Source: Scleromitrula shiraiana (lineage: Eukaryota; Ascomycota; Leotiomycetes; Helotiales; Sclerotiniaceae). From it: a DNA stretch of 64,000 nt. Position 1 is the stretch's first letter, and every line of letters starts with the position of its first letter. Where the stretch lies: contig JABELC010000003.1 of NCBI GenBank assembly GCA_028455995.1, positions 2,418,001 through 2,482,000 of the forward strand. The letters are read 5' to 3'. Shown piece after piece: positions 10,932 through 22,900 of this stretch. The notes below the pieces were generated by a model. That model had not been told where the DNA came from. It did no database searches and saw only the letters and a program-made list of their open reading frames with translations. The translations under genes and the position numbers were made by a program.

Positions 10932-12290
10932 TCAATACAGATAGAAGAGGTCCAAACCTCTCCTCTCATTCAGCTCGCCACCCAAACTCCCTCTCCAAAC
11001 CCTAGCCCAACCCCTCTCTACCGCTACATCCTCATCCCGAAAAATAAGCTCGTATTTTTCTTTCAACATGCCCACTTTCTGTTTGATCATCGTTTCTCGC
11101 GAGCTTCTCATCCGCCGACATAGAGTGTCGTTTTCGAACCAACTGGGATATTCGGAATCGTCTCTAATGGCGGCATCAGCATCTCCAGTGCCATCACTAT
11201 CATTACTCGTAGCAACTAGCCCCCCTCTCAAATCAACCTCCATAATCATCTTCCTACCGGTTTCCTTCTTAACCACTACTTCCAACTTCCTACATCTCAA
11301 TTTCAACACCGCTTGCATAATCCTTCCCTTGTCCCAGAAAAAATCCGCAAATGTAATCGGATTCCCTTCCATCCCCAACGCCGTAGAACTCATCCCCACT
11401 TTCCTTGGCGTCACCACCATAGTCAATGATTCCAAGATTGGTTTTGCCGCAGCGAGATTCTCAAGTCCTTGAGCTGCGTGCTCGTACCAATTGAGATCCC
11501 AGTTATTCCTGGGACACTCGAGAATCACGTGGCGGATACATATGAGGTAGGGAGAGGGAATGCGCAGGATGGTCCAGTCGGGGAGACGGGAGCTTTTCAC
11601 GGTGCGGAGAATGGCGTGGAAGGTGTGGGTTTTGTAGAGGAAGGGGGTGGCTTCTAGGGTTATCTGTTTGCAGATTCTAAGGATGTTGAGATTGAGTGCG
11701 GGGCAGCGTTCGACTTTTTGGAAATCGTGGTTTAGGAGGATGGGCGTGCTGGATTGGAAATAGTTTGTGTAGATGCTCTCGCGGACTTCGAGGGGACATC
11801 GGAGAATTGGAGTGCGGTCGGGGGTGTTGGGGATGAAGGGTTTTGGTGTGGTTTCTGCACGGAGTATTTGGGAGAAAAGGTCGGTGTGGTTGGTTGCGGT
11901 CCATTTGCCGTTAATCGAGTTTCGCTTTTTGTTCCCTGTTGAGTGATTGAAGGCTGATGCTTTGCGTTTTAGAGAAGGGGCTATTATAGGGTGTGAGGTA
12001 GGTATTCCCCATGTGCTGTGGGCGTGCGAATTGGGACCGAAATCATTTGTGAAACGGCTGAGATCATCATTTTCGTCGTCTCTTTGGAGTGAGGCCCTGG
12101 TTATGCGAGCAGCACGGCGTCTACGTGATGCCATTGAGGTTTCGGACCCGATTAGATTGCCATTCTTATCGCGGTCTTTTGGGAGCTTGGGTTGCTTGGG
12201 CTGTTTAGGTTGCTTGGGAGCTGCTCTGCTTCGTGGCGTTGTCGCCGTGGCCTTCTTGGTGGCAGGTTTTCTAACATTTGAGGGTGCCAT
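10932..12290 (-). CDS. Hypothetical protein with basic N-terminus
   Basis: This is a single-exon 452-aa protein that I do not assign to a named family. Residues 1-75 are very basic and repetitive (KQPKQPKQPKLPKDRDKNG, then ASRRRRAARITRASL), suggesting nuclear or nucleic-acid association. The central part (about 165-330) has the layout common in large fungal hypothetical families: LRCPLEVRESIY, then LNILRICKQITLEATPFLY, then a Tyr/Phe-rich stretch, LICIRHVILEC and a closing strand-helix section. An F-box-like LP-x-E-R-E-I-Y start is possible but weak. On the mRNA strand the middle third is strongly C-rich and the last third strongly G-rich. It is divergent from mevalonate kinase and convergent with the SNF2/RING gene. 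Confidence 0.75.
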   Translation of the reverse strand: MAPSNVRKPATKKATATTPRSRAAPKQPKQPKQPKLPKDRDKNGNLIGSETSMASRRRRAARITRASLQRDDENDDLSRFTNDFGPNSHAHSTWGIPTSHPIIAPSLKRKASAFNHSTGNKKRNSINGKWTATNHTDLFSQILRAETTPKPFIPNTPDRTPILRCPLEVRESIYTNYFQSSTPILLNHDFQKVERCPALNLNILRICKQITLEATPFLYKTHTFHAILRTVKSSRLPDWTILRIPSPYLICIRHVILECPRNNWDLNWYEHAAQGLENLAAAKPILESLTMVVTPRKVGMSSTALGMEGNPITFADFFWDKGRIMQAVLKLRCRKLEVVVKKETGRKMIMEVDLRGGLVATSNDSDGTGDADAAIRDDSEYPSWFENDTLCRRMRSSRETMIKQKVGMLKEKYELIFRDEDVAVERGWARVWRGSLGGELNERRGLDLFYLY

Positions 12291-13879
12291 AGCAGCTTTT
12301 CTTGAAATCGAAACCTATTTAAAATTATGCAAGTGTCATGGGCAACTGAGGTTGTGTAAAATACGAAATAGCTTGACCAGATAGATTGATTGACAGTGCA
12401 GAACTGTTGTCGTTGTCGCTCAAAAACCAATTTGAGGACGATGGTTAATAACGATGAACGTATATTATGGTGATAGTAGGATGTCTTGACCACTCAAGAG
12501 ACTAGGTAGTCATTGACTACTTATTGGAATTCACTAGGTGGGGCAAATAACAACAGAGCAAGAACGGATGAGAGAAGGTCACTGCCAAAGACAAGAAGAC
12601 TTGAGTATTTCTGAAGCTGAATCTGATATTGCAACTTGTAGTACTACTTAGGTACTAGAAGATAAGTACAGAGGAGGAAATCAACTGAAATTAATTAGAA
12701 TGAAAGGTGCTTGAAATGAAAGATGATAATAATATGAAATTTTGAGAATGTGTTGTTGTAGAGTAGAAGTGGACTTAGTGTTAGGAAGAAAGTGAAGGAG
12801 GGAATTAAGTTGTCTTCATGATAGGTATCTACATAGTTGGTAAAGTTATACGGAATGGAGCAATAAGTGAGATGAGACGAGTGCTACACCAATGGATAGG
12901 ACGATGCGTAGAGAGATCAATTTTTGCTATAGAGCGAGCAAATAGTAGACAGCGGCAATGATGCAAGTAGACTGACTGGCAGCGACATTGAGAACTTCAT
13001 GTAGCTGATATTAAATTTCAGAAAGTGACAATCAATTTATCGCAACTAAGCTGAACAGACAAACAAACTATAGTTGCAGATTATTCTCAGTTGAATATAT
13101 AGCTAACCTTGCCTAGATTGAGGTTCATGATTACCACAAATAATAACTGATAAATGCTTAGGTGTATCCACATTGTTTTGAAGATATAAATCTTTCAATT
13201 TTACATACAAACCACAAACGATGGGTCGATGAAACGCTGAGTAATTGATTGAATCTCATGGGTTAATTTGCCCAATGTGGCTTGATAGTTCTATATAATT
13301 TCAATCATTTCATTTTCAGGGGGAATTAATTTTCATTGGATAGGTAAGTTTTATTTAGTCTTGGGTTATCTTTTCGTATTATTCCACTTTCTTCATAAAT
13401 TTATTATTTGGGCAGCGGATTATCTATCCTTGACTCCTTGAGCCCATCCAGAGGATTTCTCATTAAAAAAGTATCCTGATCTCAGTATCTTACTAGGTTC
13501 AATGTATGTACACTGCAGTGAACCCCAGCGTACCGGTACCAGCTCCCTCCCTCTCCCTTTTCTTTCTAGAATCTTTACCTAAAGTCCTAACCTAACGCTA
13601 AGGCTATAATAAGTTTACAATACTTGGGTACTATCTAGGGCATTTACAGGAGGTATCTTACAAAGGTAGCTGCACGCTTTCATTATGAGCTATTTCTTGC
13701 GACTACTTCTATGAGTTAACCCCGAGTTCATAACACTATCTTCACTATCTTACTGTAACACCCACACCACCTCAATCAGCTCAACGAATAAGTGAACATT
13801 GAACTGTTACACCGCAGTCTTCGTTGAACCGTAAGAACAAAGGCTTACAAGATATTATGCTTATTGTGTTCATTGTGCT
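12291..13879. promoter_or_regulatory. Divergent intergenic region upstream of mevalonate kinase
   Basis: About 1.6 kb separates two divergent starts. No coding frame is convincing. It presumably holds both promoters and leaders; pyrimidine-rich blocks occur at about 13536-13575 (CTCCCTCCCTCTCCCTTTTC). I see no recognisable sterol-response element with certainty. Confidence 0.4.
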
Positions 13880-15570
13880 ATGACAAGTAATTCAGCCAGG
13901 AGGTTATTTGGTGAACCCCTCAAGGCGCAAACACATTCACGTTCGAGTTCCAGTACTACTACAGATTCATTTCCAATAATTACACCCTCCGATAGCACGA
14001 GCAGTCCCTCAATCTCACCCACTTTTCAAATGCCTTTGCGCAATATGGATTCCAAGGAGAACGATCGCGTTACTATCGTCAGCGAGAATCTAGAAAAGAC
14101 TACCCTCAATGGCTCAAGCAAAAACAATAAGAGGTCTCCTCTCAATAGGAAACAGTCTAGTCCTATGATGCCGCCTTTTATGGTATCTGCGCCGGGAAAG
14201 GTTATCGTTTTTGGGGAACATGCAGTAGTACACGGCAAGGTTTGTGCGATTGTGTAAGGAGTGAGTTTCAGGTTCAACTGACATATCCATAGGCTGCCAT
14301 TGCTGCTTCGGTTTCACTTCGTTCATACCTTCTAGTTACTGCCCTCTCGAAATCAAAGCGAACGATCTCCCTTCGATTCCCTGATATCAATCTTTCGCAT
14401 ACATGGAACATCGATGATTTACCATGGAGCACATTCTCTCATCCATCGAAGAAGAAATACTATTATGATTTGGTTACATCTTTGGACCCGGAGTTGGTCG
14501 CGGCCATGAAGCCGCATCTTGCAAATATATCCCCAGATCAACCGGAGAATATACGAAAGATTCACCAAAACTCTGCGTCATCATTTCTATATATTTTCTT
14601 GTCTTTAGGCTCGCAATCATTTCCTGGATGCTTGTACACCCTTCGTTCAACAATTCCAATTGCTGCTGGCCTCGGAAGTAGTGCGTCTATATCAGTATGT
14701 CTATCTGCCGCACTTTTGTTGCAGATTAGAACATTATCCGGACCGCATCCAGATCAACCAGCAGTTGAGTCACGATTACAAATAGAGAGAATAAATCGTT
14801 GGGCATATGTTGGGGAAATGTGTATACATGGGAACCCGTCCGGAGTGGATAATACTGTTGCGACACAAGGAAAAGCAGTGCTTTTCCAGAGATCAAATTA
14901 TAGCAAGCCATCCAGTGTAAAATCATTATGGAACTTTCCCGAGCTTCGATTGTTACTTGTGGACACTAGGCAGGCAAAATCTACGGCCGTGGAAGTAGCT
15001 AAAGTCGGTGCTCTGAAGGAGAAACACCCAGAAATTACAGAGTCAATATTGAATGCCATTGATAAAGTCACAGAAGGAGCGGCAGCTATGATTGCAGATC
15101 CAAATTTCGATAGTGAAGAGTTGGAGAGTGTACAAAGCCTGGGCCAGTTAATGACGATAAATCATGGACTTCTCGTCGCTTTAGGGGTATCTCATCCTCG
15201 ATTAGAGCGCATAAGGGAAGTTGTCGACCACGAAGGACTTGGCTGGACCAAGCTTACTGGTGCTGGAGGAGGAGGTTGCGCCATAACATTGTTGAAACCG
15301 GATACATCTCCCGAGAGAATGCAACGCTTAGAAACCACACTAGAGTCGGAGGGGTATAGAATATTCGAAACGACTCTTAGTTGTGATGGCGTAGGAGTCT
15401 TATTCCCCGCAGTTATCAAAAATGGAATGGATGATGATTATGGTGGTGATGAAATTGACCAAGAGAAATTCCTTAATGCGGATGGTATAGAGGGTGTTGA
15501 AGAACTTGTTGGGGTTCATGGATCAGGTGGAGATAGGGATGCTTGGAAATTTTGGAGAGTCGAAGATTAA
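13880..15570 (+). CDS. ERG12: Mevalonate kinase
   Basis: Two exons, 13880-14239 and 14293-15570, are joined in phase 0 by a 53-nt GT-AG intron and give 545 aa. The enzyme phosphorylates mevalonate at C5 with ATP in the cytosolic mevalonate pathway leading to IPP, sterols, prenyl groups and carotenoids. All GHMP-kinase signatures are visible: APGKVIVFGEHAVVHGK (about 105-120), the ATP loop PIAAGLGSSASISV (about 242), CIHGNPSGVDN (about 297-307), and the C-terminal GAGGGGCAITLL. The intron falls right after HGK and the next exon resumes with AAIAAS, matching the family exactly. The first 95 or so residues are a Ser/Thr-rich extension not found in bacterial homologues, and the C-terminus is acidic. 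Both extensions are plausible for a filamentous fungus. Confidence 0.95.
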
Positions 15571-16183
15571 AATGCTGGAAACAGCACAGGAGACTTCTTT
15601 TCACTGTATATTATGTTAGCGGCCGTTACTCTATAATATTTAGGTATGATCAATAATAATGAAAAAGATATGAAACCAATGAAAGGAAGCACATTAACTT
15701 CATATTGTTCCTCACATTGTTGATATTTCTTTCTTCAGCCTGGTAATACAAGGCTGACACTAGCCGAGCTCGTAATTGATGGCCCCACGAGATCATTGCA
15801 ATTCAATCCACAAAGGTTATGTTAAATCTAGATTCATAGCTATCAAATTCCCTTTTTTTGGTTTCTTGTGCGAATGAAATTGCTTTGAAATAGTTTGCCC
15901 CTATTACCTGTCAAATCTCTTTTTGTTTGATACCAAAATTGCTTGTTTGCCTTGTTTCTTGATCGGGGAGGCTTTATTTACAATCACACAAGAAACTACA
16001 ATTTCTAGACGGACTTGAGGACTTCTTCAGTATTCAAGAACTAAGCTATAAGTCGATTTTTCATAAGCTTCCACAACAGTCTTTACTTGGAGGTTATAAA
16101 ATCTTACGTTCATCTTGTTTGGAAGAAGTAAAGCCTGTGCTTGACAATCAAAAGACAAGGGCATAATATACAACAAATTCACC
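15571..16183. other. Intergenic spacer between ERG12 and RAM2
   Basis: About 610 bp separates these tandem genes and must hold the ERG12 terminator and the RAM2 promoter. It is A+T-rich and no feature stands out. Confidence 0.4.
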
Positions 16184-17267
16184 ATGCCACGGCATAAGAA
16201 CTATGAAGGGAACCCAGTTTGGGAGGATGTGATACCCATACCACAAGATGACGGAGAAGGAGCTCTGGCACAAATTGCATACACAGACGAATATGCAGAA
16301 GGCATATATTCCCAACCCATCCAGTCCTCTTCATGAGCGCTAACAGAATCCAGCAATGGGCTACCTACGAGCATTAATGGCTAGTAAAGAATACTCACCC
16401 CGCGCTCTCAACTGCACCGAACACATCATAACACTCAATGCCGCTCATTATACAGTATGGCTTTATCGAGCCACAATCTTAAAAGAACTCTCGTCCTCCG
16501 TTTACGAGGAACTCGCATTCGTGAGCGAAATAGCAATTCAGAACCAAAAGAACTACCAAATATGGCATCATCGTCAAACCCTCATAGACAACTTATATCC
16601 CACCATTTCCTCATCTCCCACCTCCATCACAGAGCTCGCGGATTCGGAAAGAAATTTCATGACGCTGATGTTTCGTGAAGACGCAAAGAACTATCACGTT
16701 TGGTGTTATAGACAATATCTGGTTAGGAAATTGGATATGTTCAATGAGAAAGAATTACAATCTACGGAGGCATTGGTGAGAAGCGATGTGAGAAATAACA
16801 GTGCTTGGTCGCATCGATTTTTCCTCGTATTCTCGGATCCCAAATACTCGACGCCTGGAGCCAGAACAAATGAACATGATTCAAAAATTCCTAAGGATAT
16901 AATAAATAGGGAGATTGAGTATTCGAAAACAGCAACGTTTGAGGCGCCGCAGAATCAAAGTCCGTGGAATTATCTGAGGGGGGTAATCCGGAAAGGTGGT
17001 AGGAAGATGGCGGAATTGGAGGAATTTGCTTCTGAATTTGTTAAATTTGGGGATGCAAATGGGGAAGGAGAGGATATAAGAAGTAGTCATGCGTTGGACT
17101 TTTTAGCGGATGTATGGGGTGAGACGGGAGAATGGGAAAAGGCTGATAGAGCACTGAGATTACTAGGAGATAAGTATGATAGAGTTAGGAAGAATTATTG
17201 GGACTGGAGGAGAGGTTTGTTGATGGAGCTCAAGGTTCGAGGTCGAGAGATAAAGATTGAAGATTAG
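16184..17267 (+). CDS. RAM2: Protein farnesyltransferase / geranylgeranyltransferase I alpha subunit
   Basis: Two exons, 16184-16301 and 16354-17267, give 343 aa. The protein is the common alpha subunit of cytosolic CaaX farnesyl- and type I geranylgeranyl-transferases, which attach FPP- or GGPP-derived prenyl groups to Ras/Rho-type proteins. Five prenyltransferase-alpha repeats are visible: YTVWLYRATIL, YQIWHHRQTLI, YHVWCYRQYLV, NSAWSHRFFLV and SPWNYLRGVI. The upstream exon supplies the expected N-terminus ending YTDEYAEAMGYLRALM. It joins only through a GC-AG intron (GCATAT ... GCTAAC ... CCAG, 52 nt), because no GT is available at that junction. The ATG at 16184 sits in an ACCATG context. 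The gene is about 0.6 kb downstream of ERG12 on the same strand. Confidence 0.93.
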
Positions 17268-18106
17268 ATGGGGAAGGAAGGATCAATAAAGTGTTAGAAC
17301 GCGACTTTCAAGTGAATGATGTGCATACAGTGATTTGCTATCTAGGTTGAATACTTTCCTTCTACAAAAACTTTACAGGATGTCAATACATGCTTCATCC
17401 GATTTAGTCAAGTCACATCACACGATATAATTTCCTCGTATCGGATCAGATGAGCTAAGAGTCTCAACTTCAAACATCTCTCCCAACATCACCAAGCCCC
17501 TATCCGAAGACGGCCATCCAAAGTATCCACCCTGTGTCTCCAACCCTTCTGATGCACCTCATCTGACACCAACAAAACGGGCACCTTCCCAGCCCATCCA
17601 AACTCCGCATTCCACTACCAACACCCCAATCTAAAATGTTATCTAATGAGAAATCCCATGTCCCCCTTTTTAAGCCCTTTCCCCAGTACCGCTTATCATC
17701 GGCTACCCCTGCCAGAGCGCTTGCAACGCACGCCCTTTACTAGATTGGCAAATTGATACGCGGTGGCTCCAGATGGATAGTGCTAGATTTATTATTATAC
17801 GATTGTAATGATCAACCCGGTATTTTCCTCGGGAGCCAATCGAGATATTTCTATTAGACATATTTAGATCTTGATTATCTACTCGATCGGATATCTCTTT
17901 CTTGTTGGGTTTGATCTGGAATTGATAAGAGGAGGAGAATGAGCGATAGAGATAGATAGGTTTGCACAAACAATACCAGTGTGTTGTACGCAATCCCAAT
18001 ACCGATTGATTGGTTGATTGATTGATTGATTTAAAGCCTACTGAGGTGTTCTCAGAAATCAAAAACTTCTATTCTATTTTTCAATATCATCATACACATA
18101 CCTAAA
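17268..18106. other. Intergenic spacer upstream of the serine dehydratase gene
   Basis: About 840 bp separates two tandem genes. A C-rich block lies at 17480-17700 and a (GATT)n microsatellite at 18004-18030, about 75 nt before the next start codon and so probably in the leader. No coding frame is supported. Confidence 0.4.
18004..18030. repeat. GATT microsatellite
   Basis: An imperfect run of GATT with one GGTT interruption lies in the probable leader of the serine dehydratase gene. Confidence 0.7.
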
Positions 18107-19524
18107 ATGGGGTCAACTGGACCATCGATGGATGAATTGCCAAAGCCTTGGATTAAAACTCCATTGGTTAGATCGGCTGCATTGTCCCGGGCTGCTGGGT
18201 GGTGAGTTTCTCGTTTTACGTTGCTATCATTTCTATCGTTCGTATAGTATAGTTGCTAATCTGCATTAAAGCAATGTCTTCCTCAAGTTAGAAAATCTAC
18301 GTATGTATTTCTTATCACTGTCGATATCGAAATACACCAATATTGCATGAATCTTCCCAATATCATAACATCACCAATATCATAACATCATGACATACTT
18401 TGATCCTTTGTTGACGATGTTGAAACTAACACTCACCGTCCAGAACCCTCCGGATCATTCAAATCCCGTGGAATAGGTCATCTTCTACTAGAATCCATTT
18501 CTCGGCATCCACCCTCTACTCCTCTTCACTTCTACTGTTCATCTGGCGGCAACGCCGGTTTAGCATGCGCCCATGCCGCATATTCCCTCTCAAGACCCTG
18601 CACCATCGTCGTCCCGCTCTCCACATCCCAACTCATGATTTCCAAAATCAAACTGTTAGGTGCGGAAACGATACAGATTGGTGAACATTGGAGTGAGGCA
18701 GATAGGTATTTAAGGGATGTGTTGATGGTTAGTGGGAAGGGTAAAATGGGTGAAGTGGGGGTTTATATCCCGCCTTTCGATCATCTGGATATTGTATGTT
18801 GCTTTACTTCCATCTTTCTCATCTTGTTTCCTGCCTTTTCCTCTGTTTTCCCCTTAAAGAATATGATATACAACCAAGCTAATATATAAAACCCCATACC
18901 TAGTGGCGAGGAAACAGCACTCTAATCCCCGAAGTCCTCTCTCAACTCCAAGAACTCCACCCCAAAGTCGCCAGTGACACAACCCCTCACGCCAATCCTA
19001 ACCTAGACGCCATAGTATGCAGCGTCGGCGGTGGAGGCCTCTTCAACGGAATAATACTCGGCCTCGAAGAAGCCTCCCTCCTCTCTCCCACCACCCACAC
19101 ATCCCCAATCAAAATCCTCGCCCTCGAAACCCACGGCGCCGACTCCTTCGCCCAATCCCTCCACGCTGAATCCCTCATAAAACTCCCCGCCATCAAAAGC
19201 ATAGCCACCAGTCTCGGCACCACGCAAGTCGCCCAGGGCACGCTCGACTACGGCATGAAATATCACGAGCAGGTGCGGAGCGTGGTGTTGGGCGATAAGG
19301 AGGCGGTGAGGGGGATGGTGTGGATGGCGGAGGAGGAGAGGATTTTGGTGGAGGCCGCTTGTGGGGTTTCGGTTGTGACGGGGATTAATGGGGTGGTGAG
19401 GGGGGTTTTGGAGGAGGATGGGAAAGAGGGCGTGGAGGGGAAGAATGTGGTTATTGTGGTTTGTGGGGGGAGTAATGTTACTTTGGGGGTTTTGGCGGAA
19501 TATAGAGAGAGGTTTGGGGTTTAG
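18107..19524 (+). CDS. CHA1: L-serine/L-threonine dehydratase (PLP-dependent)
   Basis: Four exons, 18107-18201, 18272-18300, 18444-18793 and 18904-19524, are all GT-AG and phase-consistent and give 364 aa, the same size as yeast Cha1. The enzyme deaminates L-serine (and threonine) to pyruvate (or 2-oxobutyrate) plus ammonia with pyridoxal phosphate. The PLP lysine lies in PSGSFKSRGIGH. SSGGNAGLACAHAA binds the substrate/phosphate side, SVGGGGLFNG is the glycine phosphate loop, and CGGSNVTL closes the cofactor site. The start MDELPKPWIKTPLVRSAAL matches the family's substrate-entry region. Exon 2 is only 29 nt. The last exon is strongly C-rich up to about 19255 and then abruptly G-rich to the stop. 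A related catabolic threonine deaminase is possible; specificity cannot be read from the sequence. Confidence 0.93.
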
Positions 19525-19932
19525 CTTTAAGCTTTAACGTTATGTTTGGGCCGTATTTTGCTCTTGGGTGGTATGCTATCGCGGTTTGATTGCTGGGCTT
19601 CACCGCAAAAACAAGTATCCTTAGAATAATGCAACATGAAATACATCACGCGACTAGTTGCACTTTTAATACCAATGATCGATCGTCTTGTGCAAAAGGG
19701 TATCTAAGATTTAAATTGATAGAAATATTACTGTGCTAACATAAAAGATCCCATTATGTTGAGTTTGGTATTAGTTACGTTCCACACACCCATTAAACAA
19801 TCAATCAATGATGCCACCAACCCCAGATACGATGCCGGACAAATGAACCTCCCAGAAAATCTGCGCATGCATAGAAATATATAATAATCCAAGTCGAGCC
19901 AAGCCAAGCCAAGCAAGTTTCCCAAGCTATAT
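19525..19932. other. Convergent 3' intergenic spacer
   Basis: About 410 bp lies between two converging genes. A short direct repeat (AGCCAAGCCAAGCCAAGCAAG) occurs near 19896-19917. Otherwise it is featureless and presumably holds both 3' UTRs. Confidence 0.4.
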
Positions 19933-22900
19933 TCAAATGACACCACCCTTCAAAATCTCCCTTCCAAGTACTTCCACCTCCCCACTCTCCGCTGTTCTCC
20001 TTCTCTCCAATACCCATCTTTCGCCTCTCACTGGATCGTCTTCTTTCGAGTAACTAATGCTCTCCGCACTGCCCGTATATCTATGTTGTTTCTTCGAATT
20101 TACCACTTCGCCATCATTCTCCTTCAAAGCTAAAGTTTCAACATCTCTTTTCCCAATCTCCGGCGAAGATTTATTCGTATACACGCGATCCATATCGTCA
20201 CCATAAGCCTCCGCATCACCCTCACTTTCTATTTCCTCGCTCACGAGACTAAACGCGCTACCTTTCCTCCGATGACCCCATGGAGGTGCAGGTGGTCCCC
20301 CAATTGGACTGCTCGAGCCCTCTACACTCTTCGGACTACCATTCCCATTCCCATTACTCCCCGCACTTTTCAAACTCGCCTGACTACCACCCCATGCGCG
20401 GCTCCTTAACTTTAGCAAGGCGTCTAGAGTCATGTCCGAATGATTCTCGTAATCCTGAGCAACCATCAACTGTGCCAACCCCGGACTACCGATGGAAGAA
20501 CCTGGTGGGCCGTGAAACTGCGACATGAATGAATTCCGATTTGAATATTCGGAGCGTTCTGTAATGGGTGTAAGATTTGGTTCTCGGGAGAGGATTCGTC
20601 CGCTTTGACTTCGTAGGAGGCCTTCCATTCCTCGAGGGCCAAAATATCCGCCATTAATGTATTCCGCGGAGCTTGCGGCCGGTTGCGAATAAAAGCCAAA
20701 TTCTTGCCCATAGAATCCATCTTGATCATTGGCAAGAGCTTCTGCGTTGGCGGCTGCAATGAATTCATCGTCATCCAATGCATCATCGTAATCGAAATCA
20801 TCGTCATAGGATGGCGATAGAATGTCGTAATGGGATGAAGTGTGGCCAGAGTCGTTGATCAAACCTGGCTGAGTCTCTTCAGGTTCAGATGCGGATGGGA
20901 ATAAGCTTTGTGTGCTATCACGGCGAAACTTTCCGCTGGCCGCTGCACTCATCGCAGCGGCAGCAAGAGCAGATTGGTATGCAGCGAGTGTATCTTGAGT
21001 CAAGCCATGGGTGACCTGTGGAGCGGAAGCGACCGGTACAGCAACCGTACTATTTTGCGAGAATGAAGGCTGGGGGGCTAATCCTCCAGAAGCATGATCT
21101 TTGATCGGACTTATGGGTGATTTCTCTATTGTAGGATAATTCCCGTTCGCCGTAATTGAAGCGTTAACATCGATAGCAGCTCCATTAGGTATTCCTTGTG
21201 TCTCTGAATACCGCTTCAGAGGACGTCCATACTCATCAGTGTCATTGTTGTCAAACACAGACTCATCGAAGTTGGCAGAATCCCCACACTCATCAAGCCC
21301 CAACCCAATAAGACCGTCGTCAAAGTATAAATCATCGTCATCAAGACCCATAATTGAGGGAAATGATGCCACCTCAGAGGGACGTTTGTCCGTATTAGGT
21401 GTTGGCTCTTGCGGCACTTCGGTAACTATACCGAGACCATGAAGCACTGACTCCTCCGACTGATGCACCTCTGACATTTTTTCGTATTCGGAAGGTAGAT
21501 TCTCATCGGGAGACACCGGTGTAAAAACAGTATGGAGAGGATTAGGATTGAGATACGGGGAATTTTTGGTCATGGCAAAGCCAATAACATCACCATTTGC
21601 ATCACGGGGAGTTGTAGCCGTCCCAGGGCTATATGGACTTAAGGGACTTGGCATGTTGTATGGCTGGAAAGTGAATGCGGAGATGTTACCATCTACCAGA
21701 CCTGTATCTACCTTCTTCTCTTCAGGCGTGGCTGTGTGCTCCAGTTCTTGATGCTCTTCTGCCTCTTCTATCTCCTCCAATGTAGTACCGTTCATTCCTG
21801 ACATGTCTTCACTAAAACCTTCAAAACCATCATCGTCATAATCGGCGTTGACGCCTGGTATCCTTTCCTCAAATCCATCATCATCATCCATCATCGCATC
21901 ATAATCAAAATCTTCATCTTCGTCATAGACTTGTTGGTTTTCGTCTGCATCGGGCATTCTCTTCTTTTCTAATGCCTTTTGACGGTGCCTATCTTCCAGT
22001 AACCGTTCCTGTTCAGCAGCCCCTATCATATCAAAGCTAAACCTTGAAGATGTACTTTTCATATGTTTTGGTAAACCTGCAATATCTTTAGTTGAAACTT
22101 CTGATACATTGCGTGATCGTCCTTTTCTCGAAGATGGATATGCTTTTGGCGGTGTTGATCCCGGGTCCACCGATTTATCCTTTGATTCAACATTAAGTAT
22201 CTCTTCAGGCCTTGGTGGCACTACAATATCCGACGGAGAATTCTTCTCGATTGTATTCTGGGAATTTCGAATTTGCGTCTGCAAGTCCCCATGACTATTT
22301 GAACTTGACTTCTGATCATTAGATATAGACGATTCCTTGGCAAAAGGAAGCTTTGGTAAAGTGAGATCAGATAAATCATCAGCTTTTCGAACGTGTGGCC
22401 CAGCAAGAGGGTATTGCTCTTCTTCAAAATTCTCTGTGAATACAGGTGTATGATTTCCAACCGATCTCGATGGGTCGTCTGTATTGATCAGATCACCCAA
22501 AGGACTCCGTTGGAATGATCTCACCGTATCTGCCGAGCTGACATCATTGTAAGAGACATTTCTCCGAGGGCCCCTCGGAGCGCTAAAGTCGTGAACAACG
22601 GTCCCTTTAATTCGTGGATCAAAGCTATCATTCGAGTTGAGGTTCGATGTTAGAGACTCTGGAGCTAGTTGGGGTATAGCTTGAGATGTTTTCCGGCGAG
22701 CTAGCAGCGCCATGGGATTCAACATCTTCAGTCGAGCTTTTCCAGACGATGGTGGAGGGGGTTGCTCAAAATTTGAAGCAGATTGGCCTAGAGGCGGCGA
22801 AGGCATCCGTACACCGGTAGGTTTCCTACCAGATGCCTTGGTATCCGGATCTGGAGACGATCCAAAAAATCTAGAATCGGGGCGTCGTGGCTTCATATTC

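Noticed and set aside
20466..20807. Frames opposite or shifted within the 1128-aa protein gene
   Set aside because: They are shadow frames of a much longer open frame with consistent coding composition.
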